The translations under genes and the position numbers were made by a program. Positions 1 through 13,500 of a stretch of 64,000 nt of DNA are shown piece by piece. The notes below the pieces were generated by a model. The model worked only from the letters and a program-made list of their open reading frames with translations, was not told the origin of the DNA and did no database searches. The DNA comes from Apostichopus japonicus. Lineage: Eukaryota > Echinodermata > Holothuroidea > Aspidochirotida > Stichopodidae. The stretch is from positions 26,408,501 through 26,472,500 of the forward strand of contig NC_092568.1 of assembly GCF_037975245.1 (NCBI RefSeq), written 5' to 3'. How positions within the stretch are numbered: the stretch's first letter is position 1; each line of letters starts with the position of its first letter.

Positions 1-1899
1 AAAGTTCCGTTTTACCTCAAATCACTATTCAGTTTGCAAATATGCAAAAACTGCCCAAAACGGTGTGGCCCGTTCAGGAGAAAAATTATATAAACATTAA
101 ACGTCACGGAGAGTAGATTACTTGCATAAATTAACATCTTTTTTGACTGAGAAAACATTTTTGTCATCTCATAAGTTAATTAATAACAAAGGTATAGTTT
201 GTTTTTTTAGTTGCTTTTTCTTTTAGCATGAAGCATTGCTTATACTAATGAAGGGTCACTCAACAGAGACCTGACTATATCAAACATATCTTTTTGACTT
301 CATTCTCATGGCCCTATCCCTTTCCTATGACATTTGGACCCTGGTCCTTTAACCGTGATGACTTTATGTATATAAGTACTGTGTCCAAATTCGCATGATG
401 CGGACATTATTATATTGTTACATCAGCTAAAGGCATTACAGCATATACTCCTTACAGAGCACAATATCTCTCTCAGGAGGAAAACACGTAACTCCACACT
501 GGATCAAGAAAGTATTTCTTGGCTGTGTTGCCTTTTTATTATTTTTTTTCGTGCAGCTGGCAAAAATAATTATAATAATTACAAGACCGTGGTAATGATC
601 AGCACTCTCTTCCAACATCTTCATCATCTTGGCGGTTCTTATATATATGTCTGATTGCCTTTTGTGAAGCACCGTATAGTTTACAAGCAGCTGTTGTATT
701 CCTTGAGCTACCGATGAATGACGCCCATCTACAAAGAACTTCAAAAGAATGATGATTTCTGGAGATGTCCTTAAACTAGGTGAGAGAAATTCCTTTGAAG
801 TGCTGCCATACTACTATTGAACAATTCAATATGATAAACCAACAACTTTTGAGCGCGCGAATTGTTTTCATTGTTGAGCGGTGTAGATTACAGTGGCACG
901 CGCCTCGCCGAGAACATACACAAACTGTCGTGTGCCCCCACTAGCCGACGTGATACAACATAGGCCACTTACGGTGTAGAAGAGGGAAAGACATGTTTAC
1001 TGAGACTCGGTGTTTGTGTCTGGCAGAGAAGCAAGGAGTCGGTTTTCACAACAAAGAAGGGCACGTGGCGCACCCTATCGAAACCCTAGAGATACCTCCT
1101 CGTATTTATCCAAGTATAACTTTTGAAGAGTTAATGATCAAAACAGATGGGGCCATGGGGAACCACTCTACCATCGGACAGAGGACACAAAGAGAGTATA
1201 TACAGGCGCAAGGGCATACACATCAATCGTCGTTTATTGTGAAGCTAGCAGTTTCCAAAAAAATTACAAATTGGCTAACTGTAAACTCTATCCTTGCGTC
1301 GTTTCGAATTCAAAAGTGGTTAAACCTCGTCAGAGCAATATTGGTTTATTTTAACGAGTAGTTTCGCCTTCGGTATAAAGGTTTTATAGCACGCGTACAA
1401 TGTAAACGGTAGTTAGATGTTTACGGCGTGTGTAAGAATTGGCCAATTAGCCGCCATACCCTCTTGGGAGGAGAGTTCAATTGCGATGTAGAAGGATAAA
1501 ATAAGAGTTTACGCAGTCCGAAATGGTGTAAAGAGTTTAAATAAACTTCACACAATACGTTGTTTGACTTCAAACCTTTTCTGGTTCATGTCAAATTGTG
1601 AACTCTCACTTTCCAGATCTTTTCGCAAGATATTCCGAATTCCTGTAGGGAAACTTTTCCAGGATTAGTATACATAAAGGACTATGGTTTTGGGGCGGCG
1701 AGTGTAGTCCGACAGAGAGGGTGGTAATGATAACCTGGTTGAAGGGGTTAACGTGTGTAAACTGACCGTCACTGGGTGGTGGGTATCCGACGGGCATTAC
1801 CAATCAGATAACCGTACAAACCTAAGCTTATATTGGTAGCTTATAATGTATTGAATGAGAAACCAACGACACGTAATGACTCCTCCCATTTGCCATTTC
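1..1899. other. intergenic, no gene recognised
   Basis: Non-coding by eye. The longest open frame (993-1361, plus, 122 codons) shows no domain, signal peptide or repeat I recognise, and nothing around it looks like a splice-linked gene. I see no transposon ends here. Confidence 0.5.
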
Positions 1900-2082
1900 C
1901 TCTCCATCTTCTCCCTCCCCTCTTCCCTTCCCCTCCTCCCCTCCCCTCCTCCCCTCCTCCCCTCCTCCACTCCTCCCCTCCTCCCCTCCTCCCCTCCTCC
2001 CCTCCTCCCCTCCTCCCCTCCTCCCCTCCTCCCCTCCTCTCTCTTCCCCTCTTCCCCTCTTCCCCTCCTCTCATTCATCTCT
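1900..2082. repeat. CT-rich 8-bp tandem repeat (CTCCTCCC)n
   Basis: An almost pure pyrimidine tract. The core (about 1929-2040) repeats the unit CTCCTCCC with few interruptions; the flanks are looser CT-rich sequence with CTTCCCCT units. On the minus strand it reads as regularly spaced GGG and GG runs, so it could form a G-quadruplex, and the mirror symmetry would suit a triplex (H-DNA). The long proline/serine or arginine/glycine open frames across it on both strands are products of the repeat, not genes. Confidence 0.9.
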
Positions 2083-3543
2083 CTCATTCATTCTCCCGTA
2101 TATATAAGCATTGAATAGCTGCCTTATCGTGCCATGCAATGATAATGTACACTTTATAAGCTTATACAGCGAAATGAGTCAGTTACCACCAGTTGCGCCG
2201 AGAACAAAGGGCTGGGGCGATGCTCCAAAACCCACCTTCCATCGTTACTAGGGGGAAAGGGGGGGGGCGAGTTCAGTCGAGGGATATTTGTTGTAACACG
2301 ACCTTGCGTTTAGACATGTAATTTACTGCAGGACTAAATATGCATCAGAATGCACCATTTTAACATCTAAACTTTACTTTTCTTCTGGGGTAGCACCCGG
2401 GTCCCCTATGTGGGAGTCGCGTTCCAACGAACCCAAAGCCACACCACCTCATTCATATTCTTGATGCGCCTGGTGCCTGTCCATAAAAGTTCATACCCTC
2501 AACGAAATCAGTCCGGGCATATTTAGAATCCCCCCCCCCCCCCCTTACCACATCCCACCTTTGAATCTTGTAAGTGCAAGTCACTGGGTATCACATAGCC
2601 CTAATTTACAACATAGGCCTAAGGAGAGTTTATAAAAAGATGATTTACTGTATTGTGAGGACTACACCACCTGCCCCTCCCTCATAGTTTTGATTTCACA
2701 AATATTTAACATTTTATTCGCAAAATGTCATGTTTCCTTTATTCGGTATTCCTCGAATTTGTACTTCAGTACCGTAACTGCCTACTCGGGGAATATTCTA
2801 TACGAAGAAGAACGTCTGCAGGTTTGCTTGGAATACATTAATGGACTAAACGTAGCTCGGTTTAATTGCTTCCCAGGGGAAGTAAAACCTTTAATGACCC
2901 AAAACGGTGAAGGTCACACTACTATTATTACTTACCGGTACTATCTTCAGCTACTTATTTTTGTTGTGAACACGCGGTGACGTTTCTCTTTCCGAAATCA
3001 GAAACTGACAGCGACTGTTCTATTTCATGGATTTATTCCCAGAATCTGTTAGGAGGCCGGTTAAAAGCATGAAATCAAAAATTCTTCTCCCTCTGACGTG
3101 TTTGGGTTATCCACGAAATGTGACTTAAGCCTATTCTGAGAATCACTCTTCATTTCCCGTTAGTAACTCTCGCATTATTATCTAGGGACCACGGTCATGT
3201 TTAGTATAGGCTATATTCGGATTGCGATCATGCACGAGAGAGTTAACACGGCGGGAAAATGCATGATAACGATTTAAACGTTTAAATGAATAATGTATTT
3301 TTCGGGCTTCCATGCAAACTGCCATATTGCAAGGTTAAACATACTGAACATACACGACGAAATAATGTACATCACGTGCATGCTTACACGTGATAAATGA
3401 TAACATATTTGGATGCGACTTTGATTTAATTCATATTGGAAATATGACTGGCGAAATAAGACTGGCGAGTTATTTATGAAGAAGAAACTTATTTCCATGC
3501 GATCTCCATCCCTATCCCAAATCCCCAAGTTCTTTGTATGCTA

Positions 3544-3555
3544 TGCGCATGCGCA
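3544..3555. promoter_or_regulatory. candidate NRF1-type site TGCGCATGCGCA
   Basis: A perfect 12-bp palindrome that fits the NRF1 consensus YGCGCAYGCGCR. NRF1-family factors (P3A2 in sea urchins, EWG in flies) bind such sites, usually near CpG-rich promoters. The neighbourhood is AT-rich and I see no gene beside it, so function is unproven. Confidence 0.4.
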
Positions 3556-6340
3556 TTTGTAAGTCCTTCATATTAATAAAGAATCACCTAACATTAGTTG
3601 GTAAAATGACTTAACTAAGCGACCATCGGCCACGTGTCCGTGAGACTTACATCTAAATTCATCTGCAGTCTTAAAGGGAATTCTCCTCTCTACTCTCAAT
3701 ATTTCCTGCAATTATTTAATATAACCGTGCCTTAATTGTTAGAAATAAATACAAGCAACTAATTGCAACGGAATATGATCAAGACCATGGGTATTTCTTT
3801 CCTAACAAACAATGAGATATGAATGATCATACTCTAATTTATGACTGATATAGCGGATTAATACTTTTCTGGCCGTTTCTTTAGTCACGATCTGGAATAT
3901 GGCGATATGCAATGTTGGTGCGTTTATTGTTTACTTATACAATAACGCCAGCGGTAAGAATAGAATGATTGATAACGTGGTAGTATGGCGAGACGGGGCG
4001 GCCAAACGTATATATAATTCCTTCTGTTAAATGGCACCCGGAGATTATTATTTCAAATTAATTTCTGGGCTATGCATGTGTAATTAACAATTTATCTATA
4101 ATAAACGGGCTGATCATGTTTTGTTGTTGATTTTTATGTATTTAATTTTTTCCTATTAGTTTTCAGAAGAGTCGTCTTTGTTATGTTCCTATATCGAAAC
4201 GATTAGCTCAAGAAGTCTAACCGTCGTTACAATTTTTAAAACTGTTCAGGGTAGATCAAAGATCGGAGACGTCGAGAGCCGCATTAGGAAACAGGGACAA
4301 TGATTTTAATAATCTCCTTTGAAGCCTTCATTTATCTTTAAGTAGCCGATATTATGAAAATGATGATACATTATGCCATATCAGGCTCGTAGCCAGCTTG
4401 TCAACTTTTGAGGGGCAGAGCGTCTGTTTGGAGGGCAGAACTTTTGTTTTGAGGGTGGCTTTTGCATGGATCTATCATAGGGGTCCATTACTAAACCATA
4501 AATTTGAAGAAAACAAATTTGGAGGGGGGGGGGGCATAATCGAAATTCGGGAGACATTTCCCCAGAATGGTAACGGGCCTGTAAACCCATACCCCTTATT
4601 CCCCCGGCCCTCTACATATTTAACACTTGACCCAAGGGCTATATTGCTCTCGTGACGCCCCAGCCCCTTCTTATCAAACTTGGCCCTGATCACTAATATT
4701 TCAGCGAAATCCCTGACAAAACATGTCGTGCCATGTAACTAAGAATAGTAATGACATGTCACAATCCTAATGTAAGACGATTGTGGACCGAGAATGGCGG
4801 AGTCAATTTGGTGTGGCGACATAGCGTTTACACAAACTTACCTACATTAAGCCCAAAGTGGATGGTCCTATACAGACCTGCCGTATGAGAGGGAGGAGTG
4901 GTGTCATGGGGCTACGTCATGGGATTAAGGGCCAACTATAGGGTTTCGTGGACCTCTCGGCTAAAGATAAATGTATACTAATTTTCATAATATACTTGAT
5001 GAATCATAAAGATATAATCGTCATTGTAAACATACCTGGCCCTCGACCCCCCCCCCCCCCTCCGACTGTTGGCGAATGGTGCAATGATTGCACGATTGAA
5101 AAGAAATAAATTACTTCAGAAGAATCCTTGTACTTTAAGACTTTCTCAACTGGATAGGGCGAATACTCTGCTATTTGGAATCAATGCTTTTGCAGTGTAT
5201 TTCAATTTCTTCAATACTGAGTAGTGTATTGTCATATACGGCAGTGCACCTTATAAGCTCCTGTATTAGCAGCAACTAGTATTCAAAATGGCCGCCTTGT
5301 TTCTTTCTACATTTGCGTTAAATAACAGTACCTAGCGAGACTTCTGCCGATTTTGGTTGTTTGTTTAATGTTTAATCCGATATAATGTATATGTTAAGTT
5401 TCATGCAACAAATATACACGCAGGCTCATTGCAGCAGGAAACACATGCTGGTGAAACCAGCCAACCATACCCTGTTTATCGATATTGTACTTGATGAGAC
5501 AAATGATCTATTTCTAATTACATTAAAGAGTAACTCACTCAAGCTGCTACAGGCTATAGACGAATAGTTCCATTACACAAATGAAGGAGGGGATAAAAAC
5601 AGGAATCAAGATAATTTGAGATTAAAGGGCTGAATCAGAAATGTATTGACCTTTTTATTGACTCACGGGACATATATTGAACCGAGTTCGGGGACATTGG
5701 TCAGAATTATCTTTTTTACTGTCGGAAGAAAGAATTGTAGTTTGGAATCGTTCTGATACATAGTAAGCAACATGTAAGACACATTACTGAACTTCAGGCT
5801 ATTTCTTGCAAATGAATGCTATATGAGGAAGAGGCGCAACCACGTGGGCTGCTGGAGATTGTTACGCCTCCCACCCCCTGAGTAAATCGAGAGGGTCAAG
5901 CCAAGCCAACCCCTCCCACCCCCCCCCCACCGGCGGACAGAATATTGCAAACCGTAAATCCTATAGTGTACAGCACATATACAAAATATGTGCAAAATAT
6001 AACAAGTATGTGCGGTACAAATTAAACAGTTTACGATAAGTAATTGGTCAAACCAAGACATCTCCGAACTGGTTTTCATCAACCTATAGCCCTCAATGAG
6101 TAGGTAAGTGGGCCTATACTGTAGGCCATTATATTCATAAGAATATTTTCGCACATATGTAACTATAATATTATTATTAATCATATACAACTAGCAAACC
6201 GGAAATTTTCAACTTTTCCTTCCATATTTGATAAATAAGCTCCAAACCTTTTAAAGATCAGTTTATAAATATCTTCAGCACCTGTTAATTTCTGCTCTGT
6301 ACTGTTTTCGTTCGATTGATGTCTTGCGGTTGAATTTTGA

Positions 6341-6348
6341 TGACGTCA
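6341..6348. promoter_or_regulatory. candidate CRE TGACGTCA
   Basis: Exact palindromic CREB/ATF octamer with flanks GA and TT. Further exact copies stand alone at 10668-10675 and 19103-19110; four more cluster at 57.1-59.4 kb. No adjacent gene is visible here. Confidence 0.3.
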
Positions 6349-7809
6349 TTCTTGGTACATATTTGACCAGGTGGACAGAATATTGAAAAGTGCACATAAA
6401 CCTGAACGAAAAACAAAACAATGTCTAATGAACTTTACTTTCATTTATTTTCACGTTGATCGATAGGAACTCCAAATATCGGTGGATCAAAGTTACGATT
6501 TAGACTAAAGCTATATATACTCCGACGGTTAGGCTATACTATACCGCATAGTACCATCAAACCATCAGTTGGCAGTGACTATACTATAGTAATCTTCACT
6601 ATCGTGATGTTCCTATAGCCTATATACATTTCCTAGTAGTCCGTCATATACTTTCCTATGATCTCTAGCTCGTGACTGAAATATCAAATCACTTTATTAA
6701 GTATAACAAAGTGAAATTATTTCAATCCAATAATAAATACCAAAATTTCTCTTAATATATAGGAAGTTAAACAATATCCACTTGAACATCTGTTATCGAA
6801 TTCGTTTTTGAGTTATAACACAAATTAAGAGGTTTGGCCTTTAAGCTTGAGCTCAAATGAGGTTTCCTGGTCAGTGACGTAGAACGAAATCCAGGGTAGA
6901 TCCCGATGGTAGCTGGAGCGAGCAGCTTGATGTTTATGATAATCTTAAACATATTCGCTGGAAGGATAAGCCTCGGTGACTTAACAAATCTTTTGATTAG
7001 ATGTTTGGTTCATTAGAAACCGCAGACCTGAACAAGAAAACGAACAGCAAAGAATGTTTGATACCAATTAAAAAGTTGATATCGGATGGTGTTGCTACAC
7101 AGCTGAAACAAATAAAAGAAATTAATTGGTCTATGCTTAATGTGTAACGCTTTCACGTTTATATTTAATATAATAATAAAAAAACGTACACAGAGTTTTA
7201 CGTTTCAGAGGGAAAGAGAAAAGTACACATATATCAATTAGTAATTACTGATGTAGGACCACGCCTCTTCGTTGAATATTCATTAGATATGATGAATCAC
7301 CTATTATCCACATTTTTGCTCCAAACTATAGCCTATATATAGAAAATGTGAAAAAGGAATGTTAAAAGGTATTTTCTATTTTACTTACCTTTAAATGTAC
7401 ACCTATAGCTGTGATAAAAATGGTTGGTAATCGTTGGTACTCAATTCCTATTATAGGGTTTGGAATTCATTCCATGTTCCCTACTTGAGATAGCATGTTT
7501 ACAACGTTTTCAAATTTTGATCTCTGACGAATCAAATGAACGTTCATCTCTAACAAATAATAGGGCTCATCTAGGAGCCTTCACACACTAAATATGAGAT
7601 GTATCCAAGATTCTTTGCTCGGGATATCATATTTAAGGTTTCAGACTTCAACCTTTGATGAGATGAAATAGTCTTTGACCTTCAATCAATACAAACAAGA
7701 CGGTCCATCTATTCAAATTGGGCACCAAGGTATACTCAGTATGAGACTCCAATATTCAATTCTTGAATATCATCATATCATGTTTACAATGTTTTATAAT
7801 TTTACCTCT

Positions 7810-7826
7810 GTATATATATATATATG

Positions 7827-7895
<69 letters not shown>

Positions 7896-7897
7896 GC

Positions 7898-7929
<32 letters not shown>
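7810..7929. repeat. (TA)n microsatellite
   Basis: About 120 bp of nearly pure TA dinucleotides with a few G and C interruptions. The tyrosine/isoleucine-rich open frames over it are repeat artefacts. Confidence 0.95.
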
Positions 7930-9362
7930 ACGCCATCACGATTGCACTGAAAGATTACGATTTACGTCGAAAGCCAAAATGACATCACGAACATGTTGAT
8001 TAAACGTACGCATTGAGTTAGGCTGGACGCAAATTCACCCTAATTTAATAAACAAATAATTTAGAATAAGTGCTAGAAGCAAACTGTGTGTTTGTTCAAG
8101 GTTTGCTCAAGATTTGCATTCGATAGATGTATATTAGCCTATTTTGAATGGAGCATGACCTAGTAGTAGTATATAGCCTATTGTTGAAAAAATGGCCTAT
8201 ACCTTTTACGAACGCACGCCCGTTTCTAGGTTTAACTTAACAGGCTCTGCCGGGTTAACGCACTGTGGCTGCGATGATGTATTCAGGTACATTGATTAAG
8301 TTTGGTAGTAGTTAACCGTATTCATGGCGAATCAGTTGATATATCCCTATTTGCCTATATCGTTATGAATATGGGACCATAATACCTACTTGGATCAACG
8401 TAGACATAATCATACACACTATATACAATCACAAGGGAAGCGGAAGAGCACTTTTATTGGTGGCACACATTTATTGGTTGAACCACTACACACAAATACA
8501 TACATACATCCACACACACAATTACAACTGGAAATATTTGCTTCCGTACACCTTTGCTAGGGGAAACTTTTCAAGTAAGGTATATATTTTCTGGTACAAG
8601 GTTATTTTGTTAACGTTTTCTTTTGAACAACATTACAGCACCACTGGCTTGACGATCTAAGACACAAGATGTTTTAAACCCTGCGCTAGATTTTGTTTTG
8701 ATATACCATATTGTATATAGTTGAGCATAAACGGTAAAGAACCTGGAGGGATGAGGCAATTAATTAAAGTATGCAACACCTCCCAGCAGTATTTATTGTA
8801 TGAATACACAAGACCGTGCTCCCGGTGATCTCTAAGAAGTCACCGCCGAGACTGGCCCGGGGACTTTACCTGCTAGCTTGCAAAATGAAATGAATTCATG
8901 ACGAGACCGTTAATAAATATTGCCTTCGTTTTATGTCACTCACCAAATTACCGTTCTTGAATGGGGACACATGTTGGAATTTACAAAAGTCACATTCTGT
9001 CTATACGATGACTAACACAAACTTTCACCCATGCATCAACTGCTTTATTAAACATGAAGATAAAGTATGCTCTGTTTTTGAATGTTTTCGAATGAGAATA
9101 GGGATAAATCAAACTCATTAAAAGCCTTGGATTTCTAGATGTGACGTGTTTCTCTTCCTATGATTATGCGGTCGAAATGATGTTAAAAGCCGAAAGGTGC
9201 ATTAGCAGTTTAATTTACAATTAAAGCATTACAATATAGTATACATATACAAATATATTGCATATATATTATTATATATTGAAGATATATATATATAGAG
9301 AGAGTTGGTTGGTTGGCGTCTATCTTGGCGCAGAGTGCTCTATGTCCAGTGGACAGAGCGGA
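7930..9362. other. intergenic, no gene recognised
   Basis: AT-rich non-coding DNA. The only open frames are under 70 codons and show no family resemblance. A short (TA)n with AGAGAG lies at 9284-9306, just before the fold-back. Confidence 0.5.
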
Positions 9363-9495
9363 ATATATGTTGATACTAGTTGAGACTAGTGGAACTCTAG
9401 TAGTTGTAACTCGGAGTTTCACGCATTATACGATCGCTATAATGCGTGAAACTCCGAGTTAAAACTACTAGTGTTCCACTAGTCTCAACTAGTAT

Positions 9496-9505
<10 letters not shown>
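9363..9505. repeat. near-perfect 68-bp inverted repeat (hairpin)
   Basis: The left arm 9363-9430 and right arm 9438-9505 are reverse complements over 68 bp with two mismatches, separated by a 7-base loop (9431-9437). The right arm runs into a (TA)n tract to 9538. The near identity of the arms suggests a recent fold-back or MITE-like element, or a constraint on the hairpin. No transposase is present and I found no target duplication. Confidence 0.9.
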
Positions 9506-9542
<37 letters not shown>

Positions 9543-10223
9543 ATTACATGTATAGTATTACAGTCTTGTGGTTCGGTTTATGGTTCATATTTTAATCCTT
9601 CTGGTTTATGGTTCAGTTTTAAATGTTCCCAACTTGCCCGTCCTTCTATAGATGCCTTTAAGCAGATTCATACAGGAACATGTGTAGATATTTCGTGTTA
9701 TCTGTACTCGACTCGGCATATCCTAATGAAAAATAAAACATCCACCAAGTTTGTCTTTGACGGATCGCCATAGATTCTCAGCTTTTACGACTGAACCTAA
9801 AGTAGTAAATTAAATATAGTACTCTCGGATCAAATTTGTTGTAATTTCCAGTCGATAAAGTCGATAAAGTTTCGCCATTAACTTATAGTCACGCGCGATT
9901 GACAGACTGTCTCGTGGGCATTGTGAGGTAATAATATTTTAAAAGGAAAGGAAATTTGAAAACAAGCCGAAGTTTTCAACGGCTTTCAATCCATTAAAGC
10001 GCAAGAGAATTATCCCTGTAGAGAAATGAAGGCAATAACTTGAAATATTTCTCTCTATATAATGTTTTCTAGATATGCTACTATAGTGTGAGACTATTCA
10101 ACCTTGGTAACGTTTGGTCACGGCTCTTTACTATATTAACTATGCAGTACCCCCCCCCCCCCCCACCACCCAACCCAATTTCGGATGAGTATGGCGCCTA
10201 TGACCGTAAAGCTTGTTTCCATT

Positions 10224-10511
10224 GTGTACGGAGAGCCAAACATAACATAAATGTCGAAAAGGAAAGTGAAGTGTCCATGTTTATATCTACATAAGTCCAA
10301 TTCGATATCGACATGTTACAATTCCACATGAACATGTCGAAACAACAAAATGTCATTACGTCCATCAACATGTCAAATTCAACATAAGCATGCATGACAT
10401 GTTTATATGGAGTTGTAACATGTTGATATCAAATTGGACATACATATTAAGTTTGACGACACTTCACTTTCTTTTTCGACATTTATGGCACGTTTGGCTC
10501 TCCGTAATTGT
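10224..10511. repeat. long imperfect fold-back element
   Basis: The left arm (10224-about 10338) matches the reverse complement of the right arm (about 10393-10511). The best blocks are the outer ~55 bp (containing GGAGAGCCAAAC and its complement) and an inner ~45 bp block (starting GTCCAATT). The centre is a ~55-base loop. Structure and size fit a fold-back MITE. A C15 tract (10150-10164) lies upstream. Confidence 0.85.
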
Positions 10512-13500
10512 ATGCAGTTGACTATATCCATCACGTGTATCGGGAGTATTAGCATAATTTGGAAAGTGGGGAAACTTCACGGCCCCCAAAGGAGCAGGAC
10601 GACTGTATAGGTCGTAATCTTGTTTAACTCGACCACATGCATATATGCATGACATACACCTTAGATCTGACGTCAGAGCTTCGCACGATTGACAGTCTTG
10701 ACATGAAGTCCAAGAAGTATCTCTATCAAGATATTTGTACCCACTTTGCCCGTGCGTCCCTGCTCAAAAGTTTATCTCTATACCTCTCATTATGATTGAT
10801 ACTATTCGGAATCAATGACAAAGCTGACACACATGCACTCGTCTTGTTTACTATATGCTGTATCATTGTTTAATTGTACTTAATTCACAATGATAGTTGT
10901 GTCACCTATGCCGTTTCGCTCAGAAAACAAGCTAGTTTTTAAACTCCCCCCCCCCCACACCACCACCACCCCTCCCTTTTCCCCCAGTCAGGTGCTCTCA
11001 TGAAAGCAGCAATTCATAAACACGCAACCATTTAGATACTTTAATTTGTAGAATAACAAAATCAACGTGGTCGACCGGAAGATCCGGGAAGGTTGTACAG
11101 GAGTGACCATTATTGAACTTTCTAGCAATTTTTGAAACCATAAGCTGATAAAATTGTATAAGTGGTCTTGTGGGAATGAACCGAAGATAATGGCTTAGCT
11201 CAGTGTATGTTGACAGATATTCAGCATTAAGTCTAATTGTCATTGTCGACGTCACGTTTATTTTGTCGCTATATTCCTTTCAATGCGAACATTTATAATA
11301 CGGTTTATCATTTAAAGCAGCTTTCTAATTAGGTTAATCACTGACATGATATCGACATTCTGACTTGATATCACATAGCAAAGCAGATGTCTAACTTAAC
11401 TTGAATTTATGATTGAAATGACCGAGATTTTGAACAATTCCAAAAGTAAGCGGGAGTAAATCGGTAGAAGATTTCACTGCGGAACGCTTAAACCAACATC
11501 TTGCCCACTCCTGATCTACAACCTCCTCACAACAATGTTCATGCCTGAATGAATACTTTAACTCCCAAATGAAATCTGTATATATATATATGTTTCTCAT
11601 TTATTACCTTTTTATTTGGGGGGGGGGTGGAGGGGTAAATGCATGTCGCCTTTCGCTAAGCTAATACATCATGTACAAAATATATTGTTTATTTGTTCAA
11701 TTCGTGCAGTTCATCCAGCTCGAGAAAGTACGTTTCCTCTCAAAATATATATCAAGAGTAAGTCCACGACAATTTAACTAATCTATAGTGTCCTAATTTT
11801 ATCTCATAAAAGCTCGGCATCGCCGGAAGTTTGTATTCAATCCTCCACGTTATAGGCAAGTTTTGCTTTTCATTATGATTTTTTTTTTTAAATAATGAAA
11901 AAGTCCATACGCCCTCCTTGCGATTGTGGTTATTTCTTTATTTAAATCAGTCCTCAAAGCAGCTTATGAAAACCAAGCCGTTGTCGATTCCCGGGTAATT
12001 TTCTGCCCTGATTTCTGAGTAAGTCTTCGCCTTTTTTCCCCCTCCAGTAAAACTGACTAAAGTTCATGTCTGTGAAATGGCTTTGATACGCTCAATTGAC
12101 GGTGGTTATACGTCGAGTTCGTTAACCACCAGAGCAGAGATTTTTCTCATCATTTTTAGCTTATATGCTGAGTTTGTAAGGTTTGTTGTCAAGGGCGCTC
12201 CATACGTTGTTCCCTGTTCCCGTTTATCGATGAAGGTTCAACCATAGGTGTACATATAGAGCTAGCTTCAAGGATTTCAGTGGATGTATAGTGCGCCAAA
12301 AATCAATAAACGTACAGAGCGACAGATAAATGTTCAAGTCCTTGTTTTAACAGGAAAATGCAAATTCTCTCGTGCAAGAGTCCCAGATGGTAAATCGCAA
12401 AGGTGTCACGCCTATTGTCATTGAGATTCGGTCAACTTGTATTGGAAGTCAATTGAAAGTGTATCTACGTACGGTACACACGTATACACTTGTTGTGAGG
12501 ACAAATTCAGTATATAGTCACACTGAACTATGTATTGCATTTTGTACTGAATAGAATGAATTGATCAATTAGATGCTAAGGTATTCTATCAAATTCTTTA
12601 AGTGTAACATTGAATGCAACGTTGTATTGGAACTATTACCACTCATGATAGAAAAGGGGGCAGACAGACACCCAACCCCCTCCCAGTCCTCTCACCGTGC
12701 TAGTCCACAAAAGGCGCGCAATACTAAGTATGTCATGCAGTCATGTTTATTATAACACGCCACTACTATTCCGAACATCCGTTGTGTATAAGATCAATGT
12801 GAGGAACGGCTGCCCAACGCCCACAAAACATGACATCCCACCCGGGCCGACCCGAATAAATAGTTTCTGCTACCGGGTGAAAACAACAATTATCAGTTCT
12901 ATCTATTGTTAGCGCTGTTATTAATTAATATTTCATAATTAATCAAACTGCGTCTTCTTCATCTTTTCTATAGGCTTGCTGCACTTTAAGTAGGTCAATG
13001 CGATCGTGTATATAGCCTAACACGAGCAACCCATTGGCACAAACTGATTAGTCTAAAATGAAAATATATATTTGAGTTTCAACATTGAGATACATTAAAG
13101 CCTAGCAGTTCTGTACCGTCTGCTGTTCGCCTGTGAAGCTCAAACGTCACTGAACGCTAGAGCAAACTCCCTCTCTTTCTCTTTTTTGTGGTCTATATAT
13201 ATATATATATATAGTATATAAACGTGAAGTATTTATGAAGATAGTTTGCCATGACAGCATTCTTACCTCATGCTTTGACCTCAATGCCAGCATAATGTTT
13301 ACTTACTATACATCTACATAAAACAATGAATATTAACGTAACCACCACTGACACGACATTCTCTTTCCCCTCACATTAGTGAAAGGTATATATGAACGCA
13401 TCAGCTTTGTAATCTAAATTGAGAAAGAGGTATTTATAGTTAGCCAAGCTTTTGATTTCATATTTCAAAACAGTTTACAGGCAGTGGAACAAATTATCGT

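Larger units (their letters stand above)
2083..7809. other. intergenic, no gene recognised
   Basis: No convincing coding sequence. It holds homopolymer C or G tracts at 2259-2267, 2530-2544, 4524-4534, 5047-5060 and 5919-5928, one TAGGCCTA (2614) and one TACCGGTA (2933). The stretch 4380-4700 is G-rich and resembles worn repeat DNA, but I could not find matching ends. Confidence 0.5.

Noticed and set aside
993-1361. 122-codon plus-strand ORF
   Set aside because: No family resemblance and no supporting gene structure around it.
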